Shown: positions 1 through 12,598 of the stretch, piece by piece
Layout: each line of letters starts with the position of its first letter
How positions within the stretch are numbered: position 1 is the first letter of the stretch
Source of the DNA: Orobanche coerulescens
Taxonomy: Eukaryota > Streptophyta > Magnoliopsida > Lamiales > Orobanchaceae
DNA length: 64,000 nucleotides
NCBI GenBank assembly: GCA_033398695.1
Contig: CM065802.1
Coordinates: 83,190,096-83,254,095, forward strand
Direction of reading: 5' to 3'
Made by a program: the position numbers and the translations under genes
Notes under the pieces: model-generated
The model's input: the letters and a program-made list of their open reading frames with translations, nothing else
Told to the model about the DNA's origin: nothing
The model's database searches: none

Positions 1-73
1 ACATTCATGTATTACGAACATTGCAATAAGATTAACATTTCTCGAGCAAGACTTTACTTGCCTTTAATCCGAC
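1..73 (-). repeat. LTR fragment, minus strand (left piece, split by the LARD insertion)
   Basis: This short stretch joins directly to the sequence at 29430 once the inserted element and one copy of the ggtag target duplication are removed. It is therefore the left piece of the minus-strand LTR that continues to 31056. No coding signal is seen. The true 3' end of this LTR lies left of the window, so I cannot say whether it is a solo LTR or part of a full element. Confidence 0.6.
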
Positions 74-78
74 GGTAG
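74..78. repeat. Target-site duplication ggtag (left copy)
   Basis: The 5 bp ggtag lie immediately before the TGTAATATCC start of the large LTR element. They recur at 29425-29429, right after its ...GTGTTACA end. A 5-bp duplication is the usual size for LTR retrotransposon integration, and this match fixes both ends of the 29 kb composite. Confidence 0.9.
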
Positions 79-359
79 TGTAATATCCAAAATTTCTACT
101 ACTATTGTTTAATGTTATTTTATCCGAGTTATGTTGTACATCGTGGAATCTGTATAGTATGGATAAAATAATTGAAGCACTAAGACATCTGTATTAGTAT
201 AATTATCGCACTTGGTTGACAGTTGTATTTGAAGATATTGTGTGTCGGGCGTATCATATGAGAATATTGTTGTAAGGAGTATATGTATTCAGTATGCCAT
301 ATGTTCGTATTTTGTATGTCGAGACGTTGGACAAGAATAGTCGAAAATGGCTAAATATA

Positions 360-975
360 GCCACATTAGCGTATGCTACGATGCGACTTAGCGCACGCTA
401 AGAGGTTTGAATTACATACGCTAAGGAGGGCACCTAACATACGTAAGGCATTCGGGTGAAGGCTCGGAAGGTGGACGACAGGTAGGCCCAGGCTGATTAT
501 TATCTGCATTTAGCACACGCTAATTCATATGGTTAGCGCACGCTAATATCAGATCGGTCCAAAGGAATCTTGGCTTTGCCAGGTTACTTTCGGTGCAAGT
601 TCCGATAAGGTCAACAGGTGTTTGCCATGAAGGACTAGCGCACACTAAATCCTAAGGTTAGCGCATGCTAATGGTAGATTGGACAAAAGAGAATCTTTGC
701 TTTGTCGGGTGCTTTCAGCATGTGGGGGCACGAGCATCTTCGGGGTAGGTGCAGACTGTAGCAAGTCAACTATGAGTAGCGCACGCTATGGTCAAACGCT
801 TGCGTACGCTAAATAGAGGATTTGCCTAGGTTATTGCATGGGCATTGGGTATGTAAATCATTGTTCAAAGTAAGGCAGTAGTCTCTAGACTACGATACCG
901 CACGCTAACAAAGACAGTTAGCGCACGCTAGGTCTGTAGCGCACGCTAAATACAAGTTTTATCGCACACTAGTAA
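360..975 (+). repeat. Cluster of TAGCGCACGCTA near-palindromes in LARD U3
   Basis: Many copies of a 12-nt unit TAGCGCACGCTA and close variants occur at irregular spacing, for example at 367-378, 389-400 and in the block from 890 to 970. The arms TAGCG and CGCTA are inverted around a CA spacer. The same cluster occurs in the 3' LTR (about 6350-6960). Its position just upstream of the TATA box suggests binding sites controlling LTR transcription; that role is inferred. Confidence 0.75.
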
Positions 976-982
976 TGTGCAG

Positions 983-990
983 TATAAATA
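983..990 (+). promoter_or_regulatory. LARD 5' LTR TATA box
   Basis: The sequence tataaata is followed about 30 nt later by a pyrimidine-rich stretch with tcac motifs, a plausible transcription start. It sits at the downstream edge of the palindrome cluster. The same box is conserved in the 3' LTR at 6971-6978. Confidence 0.65.
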
Positions 991-3601
991 TGGGCAGACG
1001 GGTGTCAAAATGCATTTCACCCATTTTCTTCACTTCAACCGACAGAGAGAGTTCTTAGAGAGGAGTTTGAGGTTCCAAACACTTAAGTTGATCGTTCCTA
1101 ACAACATTTGGAGCTTGGAAGTGATTGAGAACGGATTCAACCTTGGGATTCAATCCATTCCTTCAAAGAGGTAATTGCTCTTCACCTTTGGATTTCGTTT
1201 TGGATTGAATATTGATGTTCTTGAGTTGATGATTATCATATAAACAAGTTGATAAGCATGATTATGAGATGGATTACCAGATTATGATGATGTTGTTGTT
1301 GATATATAGATATTGATATGATTCTTGTGGTTTAAATTGTGTTGTTCGTCTTCTTGAGATAAGTTGATTAATCCTTCTCCTCATTTTCAGATATTGATGT
1401 TATTGTTGATGATTACTCTTTATAATGATAGATTATGGAAGTGTTATTATGGTTCTTGGTGTTTCATGGAGTTTGGGTTGAGGAAAATGATGATATGATG
1501 ATATATATATATATACATCTGGAATTATGTTGTTATGTTATGAACATGATTATGGAATCATGATGTTCTTGGTACATATCACATCATTGAAAAATACGTG
1601 ATAATATATGAATGGTTTCGGATATAAACTTGGATTGGATGATTAGAACTAATATTATGTTGATTATAGTGGCCGATTTCGTATGTTCTTGATAAGGTAT
1701 GGATCATGATGATGAGATTGAATTTGGAAAGGATGTGATTGATCTTGGAGTATAATTTCCTTTACATTCGCATTAGTAATCATGCTTTGCGGTCGTGTTC
1801 GAGAATATTCGTAGATTGCTTTGGTCGGGACTTAGGAGTTTGTAGACGAAGGCAAGGAATCGGTAGCCGATTCATTATTATCGTGTCGGTATCAAGGCGA
1901 GTTATTACTTGCACAGTTTATAATATTTAATGAATGGTTTCAGTTTCATTCGTTTATAATTCATATAGCAATGATTATAATTATGAACACTGGAAATTTG
2001 GGATTGTATGTTATTTTCCGATTTTTTAGAATTAAATCATAATGTATATGATTTACTTTTGTTATTGGTATACCTGGGTATCGAGGATACATTGTGATAA
2101 AGACGGGGATATGAGTTCTCTATATCCCGTGATATTTTGGATCGTCGAATATGGAGGATAATCGCCAGTGATGGTTTTTGACATCGATATTGCTCTCGAA
2201 GGACTCAGGACAAGTACTTTAATTATTTTTGTCATCTAGTGTCGATCATGTTGTGACACATTTGTGTATTGTTGTTGTCATGCATTTGTGTATTGTTGTT
2301 AATATACATTTGTGCATTATTGTCGTATGTCTACCTCGTGTTGATCTGATGGGATCATCTTGGGATCTATGCTAGCATGCGCTGGATCATTGGATGGGTT
2401 TATCCACCTTGTGTTGGTCCGATGGGATCATCTTTGGATCTAGGCTGTGAATGCTGGATCATCGGATTACCCATATGTTGTTGTGCATATGTATGTTATG
2501 GGTTATCCACCCCATGTTGATCTATCAGGATCATCTTGGAATCTATGCTGTGTGCGCTGGATCATCGGATTTCCATAAGTATACATTGTTGTTATTGATG
2601 TGAGCTATTGACGTTGTCATATGAGTATGCATTTGTAGGTCTTGTGTTAGGACCATGTCCGTATGTGGTATTGATCTGATCTCGGATTAGACTGACATGA
2701 TTGTCGTGGCATTACATATCTTGAGGTATGTTCCGTATTTCCTTTGGTATTTGTCTTTTAATGGATAATTGATTATCGTGTTGGGATTTGATGATGTTAT
2801 CCGATGGATTGAACTACTCAGAACTGGTATATTACCGTATCAGTGAGTTAGTGATGATATTTTGAGAATCTTGAGTATCATTCGAGGTACAGTACAGATG
2901 TTATATATGATCTTATTGGTTAATCGAGATTACGAGATTTGTAGTATGATAATGGTTATTTTAGTAAGGATTATTCGAGAAAGTAAAGTTACGGCGGTAA
3001 GATTACATTGGTCGTATTCTTACTTAGTATTTTCATTGGTATGTAGATATTGACATGATGTGATTGTTATCATGGTTGGATATTATGGCTGACCCCATCG
3101 TGGGCTTTCTTTTTAGGATATTGGATATCGAGCTTGTAGCGGTCGTGAAGAGATGAGATTCCCGGAGGATACTTGCTGTGGCTTGTGTTTGTGAATCGAG
3201 TCTTCTGATTATAGGTTGTATTCCGCTGCTAGAGTATTTTAATTGTTGTCCTTTCTGCTGCATGAGTATTTCTTAAATGCCCTTTTGATTTTTGGCAACT
3301 TGAGTTATTTTGGAAATGGTTTTCTAAACTACTTTGTCGGTACGTGTAAGCGATAGCTTAACGTATGTTTTTAAACTATTGAGTTTGGCATGTCGGGCCT
3401 TGTAGTTTCAAATGAGTTTTTACGACGGTTATGATAAACGAGTTTTTAGAAAGTCTTCAAATGTTTTTAAAAGATAGTACCATCGTTAGCCTCTTGGGCA
3501 TTGGTTAATGTTTACGAAAATGTCTTTTAGCCTTGTGGGTTCCGTCTCGGGGCCCACAGCGCTGTAATATTCCTGGATGACTCTGGGGGTGTTACAGAAT
3601 A

Positions 3602-3613
3602 TGGTATCGGAGC
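3602..3613 (+). other. LARD primer binding site (tRNA-Met type)
   Basis: tggtatcggagc lies 5 nt after the LTR end. It differs by one base from the usual plant tRNA-iMet complement tggtatcagagc. Its position defines 79-3596 as the 5' LTR and the element as plus strand. Confidence 0.85.
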
Positions 3614-6067
3614 TTAGGTTGAGAAAACCTAGGCAATTGGGTCGAGTTGAGTCGTGTTTTTATCACGTCATTCGAGTTGTCGATTGACGAATATTAGAGC
3701 CGTGGGTTTTGTGTTCACTCGGGCTTGTGTGTTATGTGATTTACCAGTATGGTATTGTGGTAGTTGTAGACTTTTCTGAATGGTATTAACGTGTTTCTTC
3801 AGATAGAGATGTGTTGTGTTCTCGAGTTGAATTGAATTTGTAAAATGTATGTTTTGAAAATATCTGTGTCGAGTATTTTTCTTAAGTCGAGACATGTGCC
3901 AGTATCACGAGGAATCGTTGGCTTCACGATCTGTAAGTATTTGGATTTTTGAATTGCATTGAGATTTGTTGTCATTCTAAGTTGATATGATTTGAGATTC
4001 AAAAAGATATTATGCGTTACAGTATGAGATGACAGAGTTGGGACAGGATTGATGATCTTGAGATGCTATGATTTTGGAAATCAATATGTCGGTTAAACTT
4101 TGGAACGGAGTTCTGCATTTGGGAGAAATGTTGTGGATGGTTGAGAAGAACATATAGTCACGTTAGTTCATTTTGAGGTAAACGAAACTGTTTTTGAGCA
4201 TTTGAAAATTATACCTTTCAAAATGAATGTTTTACGGAAAATGATTTTTGGGCCGAGACCTAATCGATTTTGAAATCGCTTTATAACTCAGGACTTGGGG
4301 TCCAAAAAGGCTTTCTACTTTTAAACTTCTTGTAATGTGGAATGGGATTGGGCTGAGACCCTAATGTTTCTAAAAGGCTTTTCTGTTTTCTAAAAACTCC
4401 CGAGATTTGTAAAACACCTTACCACTCGTTTATCTATTTTATTACCTCCTTTCGGGGATTTGATTTAATTATTCAAATGAAACTTCTCGGGTAGTCTTTC
4501 GTTGTGTTTGATTTGTTGATTATTCAATGTTTTGTCTAGCATAATTGAGGTGATCCAGGATGGGTTAATGGTCAACCTTGCGAGTCATATGTGGAAAAGG
4601 AGTTTTTATCGGAGTGTATATATTGAGATTTTGGAACTCTATCGGGTGGTTTTCCAATGGAATGCCAGTGGATTTGGTGACGAGCCGAACTGGTATACAA
4701 GAGTATGAGTGTAGTTAAGCATTTGCATAATTCCATTTTATTTAATCGTGTGTATTCAAAAAGAATTTTCATCGAGAACTTGACACCAGTGAGGCGATTT
4801 AATTTTTCGAAAATTGATTTCGTGGTTTTACGAAAGTTTTGTTTTGAGTTTTGAAATTCTTGAAAGAACTTTCGAAAATTTGTCTTAATTGATGAGACTA
4901 TATGATTTCAAACTGGTTTTGAAAATGTGACTGATATACATACGCATTTAGTGCATAGTGTATATCATGGTGAAGTTATGAATGTGACTCACGAACTGGA
5001 TAATACATCAGTATGGTACAATGAAAAGAGATTCGAACTTTAGTATGGTAGTTTGGTTATCCAGGGATGATCGGTTGATTAATTAGATAAGAGAAATATG
5101 CTGTGTGTTGTAGGTTCATGTACAGAATGTAATTTTGGAACTTCGGGTTTTGTGAAACCGGAACATATGTGCTATGTGATTCCATTGGTATGGTAGTAGT
5201 ACGATTTTACCATAGTGATTTTTGAATGATTCCTTTGTAAGTGTGGATTTGGGGATGGTGACCCCAGGATGGTTGTTTTTGGATATTGATTGGTCGTCCC
5301 CACTCCATGTATGATTGGGTATGTTCGTCGGTTTGCGATTGGTTGTTAGTATGCCGAGGGGTATGTTCACCAGTCGAGTGTGTTTCTTTGAGATCCACTG
5401 CATGTATTTGGTGTAACATTTTGAGAATTTTATTCATCCGTATATCTGTCTCGGTGGTTCTGTATTGATCGTGTTGGAACTTACCGTGTGAAGGTATTCT
5501 CGATTATCATTGATTATTCGTTGATGATATTGGAATTTATCATATTGATGATATACTCGGTTGTGTTTTGACCTTTGGATTGGTCGTATTAGAGTTTATC
5601 ATGTCAATGGTATTCTCGGTTAAATTGTTGGTTGAACATTGTTAATGATCGTTCGAGCGTTCGAATTTTGTGTCGATGTTTTGGGATTTGTGTCATTGTT
5701 TTGGCAGTTGTTTCGTAGATGTATCGTGTATTATTCGTTTTATCGAAATTGGGACTTGACTGTATAATCAGGAAAACAGGATTTGACATGGATAGATTAT
5801 TTCATCCGAAGATGATATATGTTGTTGAGACTCATGGAATTGTGATTGTAAGCGTATTGAGGCTTTACGGTGGAGTCACTTGCTAGTATCTTAGGAGATC
5901 ATCGACTTGGCGCATATGTAAGTATACTGTTTCGGTTATTCGTTAATGATGATGATTGATCATTGTCATGATGGTTTCAGAATATTTTGGTTGAACGGTT
6001 TGTTTGTTTGTTTTTCTATGACGGATTGCAAGTTTCGAGGACGAAACTTATTTTAAGTGGTGTAGTA
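3614..6067 (+). other. LARD non-coding interior
   Basis: About 2.45 kb between the primer binding site and the 3' LTR, AT-rich with stops in all frames. The longest frames (for example 5116-5403 minus) have no recognisable domain. The downstream end carries the motif tttcgaggacgaaa (around 6033-6046) and a purine run aagtggtgtag just before the 3' LTR, as in gypsy chromoviruses. Packaging and dimerisation signals would be expected here, but I cannot point to one. Confidence 0.75.
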
Positions 6068-6970
6068 TGTAATATCCGGAATTTCTACTACTATTGTTTA
6101 ATGTTATATTATCTGAGTTATGTTGTACAGCGGAATCTGTACAGTATGGATAAAATAATTAAAGGACTGAGACATCTGTATTGGTATAATTACCGCACTT
6201 GGTTGACAGTTGTATTTGAAGATATTGTGTGTCGGGCGTATCGTATGAGAATATTGTTGGAAGGAGTATATGTATTCAGTATGCCATATGTTCGTATTCT
6301 GTATGTCGAGACATTGGACAAGAATAGCCAAAAATGTCTAAGTACAGCCACATTAGCGCACGCTACGATGCGTACTTAGTGCACGCTAAGAGGTTTGAAT
6401 TACGTACGCTAAGGAGGACACCTAACGTACATAAGGCATTCGGGTTAAGGTTCGGAAGGTGGCCGACAGGTAGGCCCAGGCTAATTATTATCTGCATTTA
6501 GCACACGCTAATGCATATGGTTAGCACACGCTAATATCAGATCGCTCCAAAGGAATCTTGGCTTTGCTAGGTTACTTTCGGCGCATGTTCTAATAAGGTC
6601 AACGGGTGTTTGCCATGAAACACTAGTGCACGCTAAATCCTAAGGTTAGCGCAAGCTAATGGTAGATCGGGCAAAAGGGAATCTTTGCTTTTTCGGATGC
6701 TTTCGGCATGTGGGGGCACGAGCATCTTCGGGGTAGGTGCAGACTGTAGCAAGTCAACTATGAGTAGCGCATGATATGGTCGAGCGTTTGCGTACGCTAA
6801 TCAGAGGATTTGCGTACGTTATTGCATGGGCATTTCATACGTAAATCATTGTTCATAGTAAGGCAGTAGCCTCTGGACTATGACACCGCACGCTAACAAA
6901 GACAGTTAGCGCACGCTAGGTCTGTAGCGCACGCTAAATACTAGTTTTAGTGCACGCTAGTAATGTGCAG

Positions 6971-6978
6971 TATAAATA
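6971..6978 (+). promoter_or_regulatory. LARD 3' LTR TATA box
   Basis: tataaata is conserved with the 5' LTR copy at 983-990, with the same upstream palindromes and downstream context. Confidence 0.6.
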
Positions 6979-7769
6979 TGGGCAGTCGGGTGTCAAAATG
7001 CATTTCACCCATTTTCTTCACTTCAACCGATAGAGAGAGTTCTCAGAGAGGAGTTTGAGGTTCCAAACACTTAAGTTGATCGTTCCTAACAACATTTGGA
7101 ACTTGGAAGTGATTGAGAATGGATTTAACCTAGGGATTCAATCAATCCTTCAAAGAGGTAATTACTCTTCACCTTTGGATTTCATTTTGGATTGAATATT
7201 AATGTTCTTGAGTTGATGATTATCATATAGACAAGTTGATAAGCATGATTATGAGATGGATTACCAGATTATGATGATGTTGTTGTTGATATATGGATAT
7301 TAATATGATTCTTGTGGTTTGAATTGTGTTGTTCGTCTTCTTGAGATAAGTTGGTTAATCCTTCTCCTCATTTTCAGATATTGATGTTATGATGATTAAT
7401 CTCTGTAATGATAGATTATAGAAGTGTTATTATGGTTCTTGGTGTTTCATGGAGTTTGGGTTGAGGAAGATGATGATATGATGATATGTATATATATATA
7501 TACATCTGGAATTATGTTGTTTTGTTATGAACATGATTATGGAATCATGATGTTCTTGGTACATATCACATCATAGAAAAATACGTGATAAGATATGAAT
7601 GGTTTCGGATATAAACTTGGATTGGATGATTAGAACTAATATTATGTTGATTATAGTAGCTGATTTCGTATGTTCTTGATAAGGTATGGATCATGATGAT
7701 GAGATTGAATTTGGAAAGGGTGTGATTGATCTTGGAGTATAATTTCCTTTACATTTGCATTCGTAATCA

Positions 7770-8093
7770 CAATGTGCTGAGCAGTACTTGTAATGCATGC
7801 AACCGCATGAGTTTAGCACACGCTAGCCGACTGGCTAACGCACGCTAACTGAAGTGACTTAGTGCACGCTCCGGTATATGATTAACGTGCGCTAAGTGGT
7901 CAGGCAATGTAGTATATCATGTTGTGGTTATGAATTCGTGCTGGTTTGAGTTGGATTGTTCAGACTATGTTTAACCGAGATATTGTAGAACCGTTGGGTT
8001 TGTTGATTGGTTATATCAGTTGGTGATTATTATCGAATGTGTGTTAATCGATCATTGTAATAGCTTGAGATTATTGATTGGTGATTAGAATCA
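7770..8093 (+). other. 324-bp segment present only in the LARD 3' LTR
   Basis: It is bounded by aatca at 7765-7769 and again at 8089-8093. The 5' LTR has a single aatca at the matching point. This pattern fits a deletion between 5-bp direct repeats in the 5' LTR rather than an insertion here. The segment carries extra copies of the TAGCGCACGCTA-type motif near 7815-7890. Confidence 0.75.
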
Positions 8094-9152
8094 TGCATTG
8101 CGGTCGTGTTCCAGAATGTTCGTAGACTGCTTTGGTTGGGGCTGAGGAGTTTGTAGACGAAGGCAAGGAATCGGTAGCCGATTCATTATTATCGTGTCGG
8201 TATCGAGGCGAGTTATTACTTCCATAGTTTATAATATTTAATGAATGGTTTCAGTTTCATTCGTTTATAATTCGTATAGCAATGATTATAATTGTGAACA
8301 CTGGAAATTTGGGATTGTACATTGTTTTTCGATTTTTGGGAATTAAATCATAATGTATATGATTTACTTTTGTTATTGGTATACCTGGGTATCGAGGATA
8401 CATTGTGATAAAGATGGGGATATGAGTTCTCTATAGCTCGTGATATTTCGGATCATCGAATATGGAGGATAATCGCCAGTGATGGTTTTTGACATATAGA
8501 TTGCTATCGAAGGACTCGGGACAAGTATTTTAATCATTTTTGTCATTTCATGTCGATTATGTTGTGATACATTCGTGTATTGTTGTTGTCATGCATTTGT
8601 GTATTGTTGTTAATATGCACTTGTGCATTATTGTCGTATGTCCACCTCGTATTGATCTGACGGGATCATCTTGGGATCTATGCTAGCGTGCGCTAGATCA
8701 TTGGATGGGTTTATCCACCTCGTGTTGGTCCGACGGGATCATCTTGGAATCTAGGCAGTGAACGCTGGATCATCGGATTACCCATATGTTGTTGTGCATA
8801 TGTATATTATGAGTTATCCACCTCGTGTTGATCTATTAGGATCATCTTGGGATCTATGCTGTGTGCGCTAGATCATCAGATTTCCATAAGTATACATTGT
8901 TGTTATTGATGTGAGCATATTGACGTTGTTATATGAGTATGCATTTGTAGGTCTTGTGTTAGGACCATGTCCGTATGTGGTATTGATCTGATCTTGGATT
9001 AGACTGGCATGATTGTCGTGGCATTACTTATCTTGAGGTATGTTCCGTATTTCCTTTGGTATTTGTCTTTTAATGGACAATTAATTATCGTGTTGGGATT
9101 TGATGATGTTATCCGATGGATTGAACTGCTCATAACTAGTATATTACCGTAT

Positions 9153-9157
9153 CGTGA
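9153..9157. repeat. Target-site duplication cgtga (left copy)
   Basis: cgtga precedes the Sirevirus end and is repeated at 28670-28674. Removing the element restores the continuous LARD LTR sequence. Confidence 0.9.
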
Positions 9158-10322
9158 TGTTGGCCACTAAGTATACAGGATACAGCTTGGGAAGTAGTTT
9201 AAACAACAAGCTGTATTAATTTTAAATCTGAGTGCGTAGCAGAAGTCTTAAATACAGTAAGTTGCTGTGGATACAGCAACTCGATGTGCAGTGTATACTT
9301 AAATAATCACAGTAATTAAAACAAGTAAAGGCAGAAGGTAAATAACACAATATTTAAAGTGGTTCGAGGTAAACCCCTCTACGTCCACTGGTCCTCCACA
9401 CAGGAGTAAAAAGTTTATTATAATTATTACGTACACAACTACGTAATTATAACAACACATAATTAATATATCGTTCACACAGATTGATATAAAGATCTTA
9501 GCTTCAACCGTTCACACAGATTGGTTTGAGCTAATGCTTTGACTTGCTTCTTCACACACGGTTATGAAGCTTCGTCTTCTTCGATGCAAATCCTTCACAC
9601 ACAGTTCTGGAGTAGCAACGATTACTCAGTCCACACAGGGCTGATCTGGGTTTGTTCAAAGGATAGAACAGGGTATGAACAACAGCTTTGACTTTATGAG
9701 CTTCTAGTTGATGAAGTGTTGTTCAAGATGTTGAGCACTGTATATCTCTTAGATCTGAGTTGCAGTAAGCTTTGGAGATATGTTTTGCTCTGAGTATTTC
9801 TTTGTAAGCTTGATCGTTCAGTTGTTCAGTAGTCTTCAGTCTTCAAACACTGGAGATATATATAGTATTCTGGAAAATATATCAGCTGGGATAAATCCAT
9901 TGAGCAAGACTCCGTTCCAACGGGATGAAAAAGCACGATCCGGATTTAGCGGGATTTGAAGATCTTCTGACTGACAGTATTTAAATACTTTATCCTTTAG
10001 TATTTAAATACTTCTTTATCAACGGGGCTTGACTTCTTAAGATTCTTTGTCCTGTTGAGAGCTGTATGGAAGATCACTGTATTGACAGATCGAGACAGCT
10101 TCCGTACTCAGTCTTTTATAAGACTTCTTTGCTGTACTAAAAGGTTCCACTGTATGCTGGATGTGTGACAGGCCTTCGATACAGGTTGACACTTCAACTC
10201 TTCGATACAGTTTCCTTACTGTATTGAGGATTGGTATATTGTCAAAACCTCTTATTATCAAAATTCGATACAGGGATTGATTATCCTGGCTGTTTCGATA
10301 CATGGTATTTGTTATCCCAATA
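9158..10322 (-). repeat. Sirevirus 3' LTR (minus-strand copy)
   Basis: 1165 bp. It matches 27508-28669 closely; the differences are concentrated at CAG and CTG triplets. On the minus strand it ends ...GGCCAACA. Its start reads TATTGGGATAAC instead of TGTTTGGATAAC, so the terminal TG is mutated. It contains spaced TTCACACAG motifs between about 9470 and 9640. Confidence 0.9.
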
Positions 10323-10323
10323 A

Positions 10324-10336
10324 TTTCCCCCTTTTT
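10324..10336 (-). other. Polypurine tract next to the Sirevirus 3' LTR
   Basis: The plus strand reads atttccccctttt next to the LTR, so the element strand carries aaaagggggaaat. This is the expected primer for plus-strand DNA synthesis. The same tract occurs at 12600 and 15955 in the nested relatives. Confidence 0.75.
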
Positions 10337-10904
10337 GACAATTTGCCAAGACTTTAAAACTTCCAAGTCTTCTTGATGATGCCAAAACCTTGTTTATGAA
10401 ATAATCTTCTTTGATGACTTCTGGCAGATTTCTTGGTCTTCTGTCAAATGGTTTGTCTTTCAGCAACTTAGTCTAATTTATGAACTGCCGCAAAGTAGTT
10501 CGAAATCTGACTAATAATTTTTACAACTTAAGCTTATGATTGGCGCGCAAGCACAATCTTACAATGTATTCTTAATGCATACAACTGAAATTATGAACTG
10601 TTCATAGACAAGTTCGTACAGCTTAATTTTCAAACAAGTTTCTATACTTGTGATTGTTATCTCAACAATTTAAGTTATGTAATCATATATCAACACAGTA
10701 GATTACGAGTTGTAATCTTTCAAGACAAGCAAACATTTTTATTGATATTCAAAAATAGAGTACAAGGTTTGCTGTTTCGAAAGAGAAATTACAAACAAAA
10801 CTAATATACTAAGGATTTCAGCTCCTATAGTCCGTGTGTCTCCATGGCTTTTTCCTTAGATCATTCTCGGTTCCACACCACCAGTGCTGTAGGGAATCAT
10901 TGTT
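10337..10904 (-). other. Non-coding stretch between envelope-like ORF and 3' LTR
   Basis: About 570 bp with no supported reading frame. It contains several copies of a 'gaactgttc/gcaca' type motif also present in the nested relatives (around 12790-12950 and 16150-16290), so it is part of the shared 3' untranslated region of this family. Confidence 0.6.
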
Positions 10905-11359
10905 TCAATCTAGGTATATTGCTCTACCATCGTAGGATCTGTCAAAGGCAAGAATCCAGTCTTCTGGATGGGTGATCCGATCTCCTCTTCTATGCTTGGA
11001 TTTCATCTCGATTTGGAGAGGAAGCTTTCCTTCTTCTAACATCTTCGTGAATTTGTCTGCAGCCTCCGCTAATGTCTTATAACTTTTGAATATGGCGGAT
11101 TCCCTGATGAGTTTAACAAAATATCTCATCAGCTCATTCTTCCTCCATTGCTTCACCTCTTCGGCAGTTGGATGGCGGTTGGTTGGCATACGAATTTCAG
11201 AAGGTCTTTAGATTACGCTTTGCCACGGGACATTGGGATCATGAAACTCAGGTCGGGAGCCTGAAATCTTGAAACTCTGAGAGGGAGGGGCTAGCTTGTT
11301 CAATTTAGCGATAATTCTGTCTTGAGCAGCATTAAGTTCCCTTTCGTGCTGTAACCTTA
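10905..11359 (-). pseudogene. Sirevirus envelope-like ORF, C-terminal part
   Basis: Minus-strand frame ending at 10905 contains the block EEVKQWRKNELMRYFVKLI and the block RRGDRITHPEDW. The same blocks occur in the plus-strand copy at about 63760-64000. The frame upstream joins the N-terminal parts at 19297-21385 once the nested array is removed. The protein is of unknown function; such ORFs in Sireviruses are called envelope-like because of their position after pol. I see no convincing membrane segment in this part. It is a broken copy. Confidence 0.75.
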
Positions 11360-11364
11360 TTCTC
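11360..11364. repeat. Target-site duplication ttctc (left copy)
   Basis: ttctc here and at 19292-19296 flank the tandem array. Removing the array and one copy restores a continuous envelope-like frame, as seen by comparison with the plus-strand Sirevirus around 63560. Confidence 0.85.
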
Positions 11365-12598
11365 CGTTGGTCCCTATAAATAAAAACAGTAAGTACACTC
11401 GATACAGCCTGGGAAATGTTTTAGCAACAGGCTGTACGGTTTTCTAATTTGGAGTGCGTAGCGGAAGTCTTTAATACAGTAAGTTGCCGTCGATACAGCA
11501 ACTCGGTCTAATCTCCTGTTGGCTTGGTGCGTACAGGGTTTTGTGGTGTATACTTGAATAAATCACAGTTATGAAAACAGTAAAAGCTAAAGGTAAATAA
11601 CACAGTATTTAAGTGGTTCGAGGTAAACCCCTCTACGTCCACTGGTCCTCCACACAGGAGTAAATCGTTTATTATAAATACTGCGTACACAACTATGTAT
11701 TTATAATCAAACCTATCCTTGTATCGTTCACACAGATTGATACAAAGAATGCCGCTTTCAACCGTTCACACAGATTGGTTAAGCTTCCTTCTTGACTTGC
11801 TTCTTCACACACAGTTCCAAAGCTTCGTCCTTATTCGTCCCACACAGGTCAGAATGACTTTGTTGAGTTCACACAGAGCTCAGTTTTTACACAAAGGTAA
11901 AAGGGTAGGTAACCAGGTAAGAACAGCAGCTTTGAATATGGAGTTTTTGAGCTGATGATGGCTGTTCTTGATGTTTGAGCACTGTATATCTCTTTAGATC
12001 TGATTTGCAGAAAGATTCTGGAGATATATTTTGCTCTGATGTATATAATAACAGCTTCTTCACTTGGTGACTGATTTCGTTGTGGTTGTACGTATTTGAT
12101 CTTCAATTTCTGGGGATATATATAGCATTCTTGGATATATCCGTTGAGATAGATCCGTTGGGCAGGATTCGATAGTTGACTTGAATAGACCAGGATCCGG
12201 ATATTAAGGGATTTGAAGATCTCTCGATACCTTCAAGATTTAAATACTTTATCCTTTCAAGATTTAAATACTTCTTTATCGAATGTGGCTTGACTTTAGT
12301 GAATTCCAAAGATTCCTTTCCAAACGGTCTTGATCCCGATCCGATGAGAATGTTGTATCCACCGGGTGCCGTAGGCATAATGGAATAGTCGGCCGTATGT
12401 CAGATTGAGGTTTCGAGATGCCTTCCATACTTGGCGTTTATTTAGACTTTGTTGTCGTATCTAGTTAGCGCGAGAGCTTTGTCAGAGGCCGGCGCCGTGA
12501 TAAGGTCTTCGATACAGATTGCAACTTCAACCGGCCGATACGTGGCTTGTATCAAGCTTTGTTTGGCAATTATCAAAACAACATTATTATTCCCAACA
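11365..12598 (-). repeat. Non-autonomous Sirevirus LTR copy A (3' end of array)
   Basis: 1234 bp. The outer terminus reads cgttgg instead of the tgttgg seen in copies B and C, so one terminal base has changed. It contains the conserved TTCACACAG repeats. Several CAG/CTG sites differ from copy B. Confidence 0.88.

Larger units (their letters stand above)
79..3596 (+). repeat. LARD 5' LTR (3518 bp)
   Basis: This is a direct copy of the repeat beginning at 6068, with many scattered substitutions. It starts TGTAATATCC and ends GTGTTACA. The U3 part (to about 1010) is packed with short near-palindromes. A TATA box lies at 983-990, and a long AT-rich non-coding R/U5 follows. It lacks a 324-bp stretch present in the 3' LTR at 7770-8093. 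Short frames here (for example 977-1174) are not shared with known proteins and are treated as chance. Confidence 0.88.
6068..9157 (+). repeat. LARD 3' LTR, left part (before Sirevirus insertion)
   Basis: Second copy of the 79-3596 repeat, from TGTAATATCC to the insertion point of the minus-strand Sirevirus. The alignment resumes at 28675. It includes the palindrome-rich U3, a TATA box at 6971-6978 and the extra 324 bp at 7770-8093. The last five bases cgtga are the left target duplication of the inserted Sirevirus. Confidence 0.88.

Noticed and set aside
3602..3613. Possible tRNA-Met gene remnant
   Set aside because: Only the 12-nt complement of the tRNA 3' end is present, which is the retrotransposon primer site.
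5987..6379. 130-codon frame at the LARD 3' LTR boundary
   Set aside because: It crosses the interior/LTR junction, has no recognisable domain, and the matching stretch of the 5' LTR carries stop codons in this frame.
9470..9640. Regularly spaced TTCACACAG repeats that resemble a CRISPR-like array
   Set aside because: The units are short, the spacers are conserved between LTR copies, and the context is a plant LTR.
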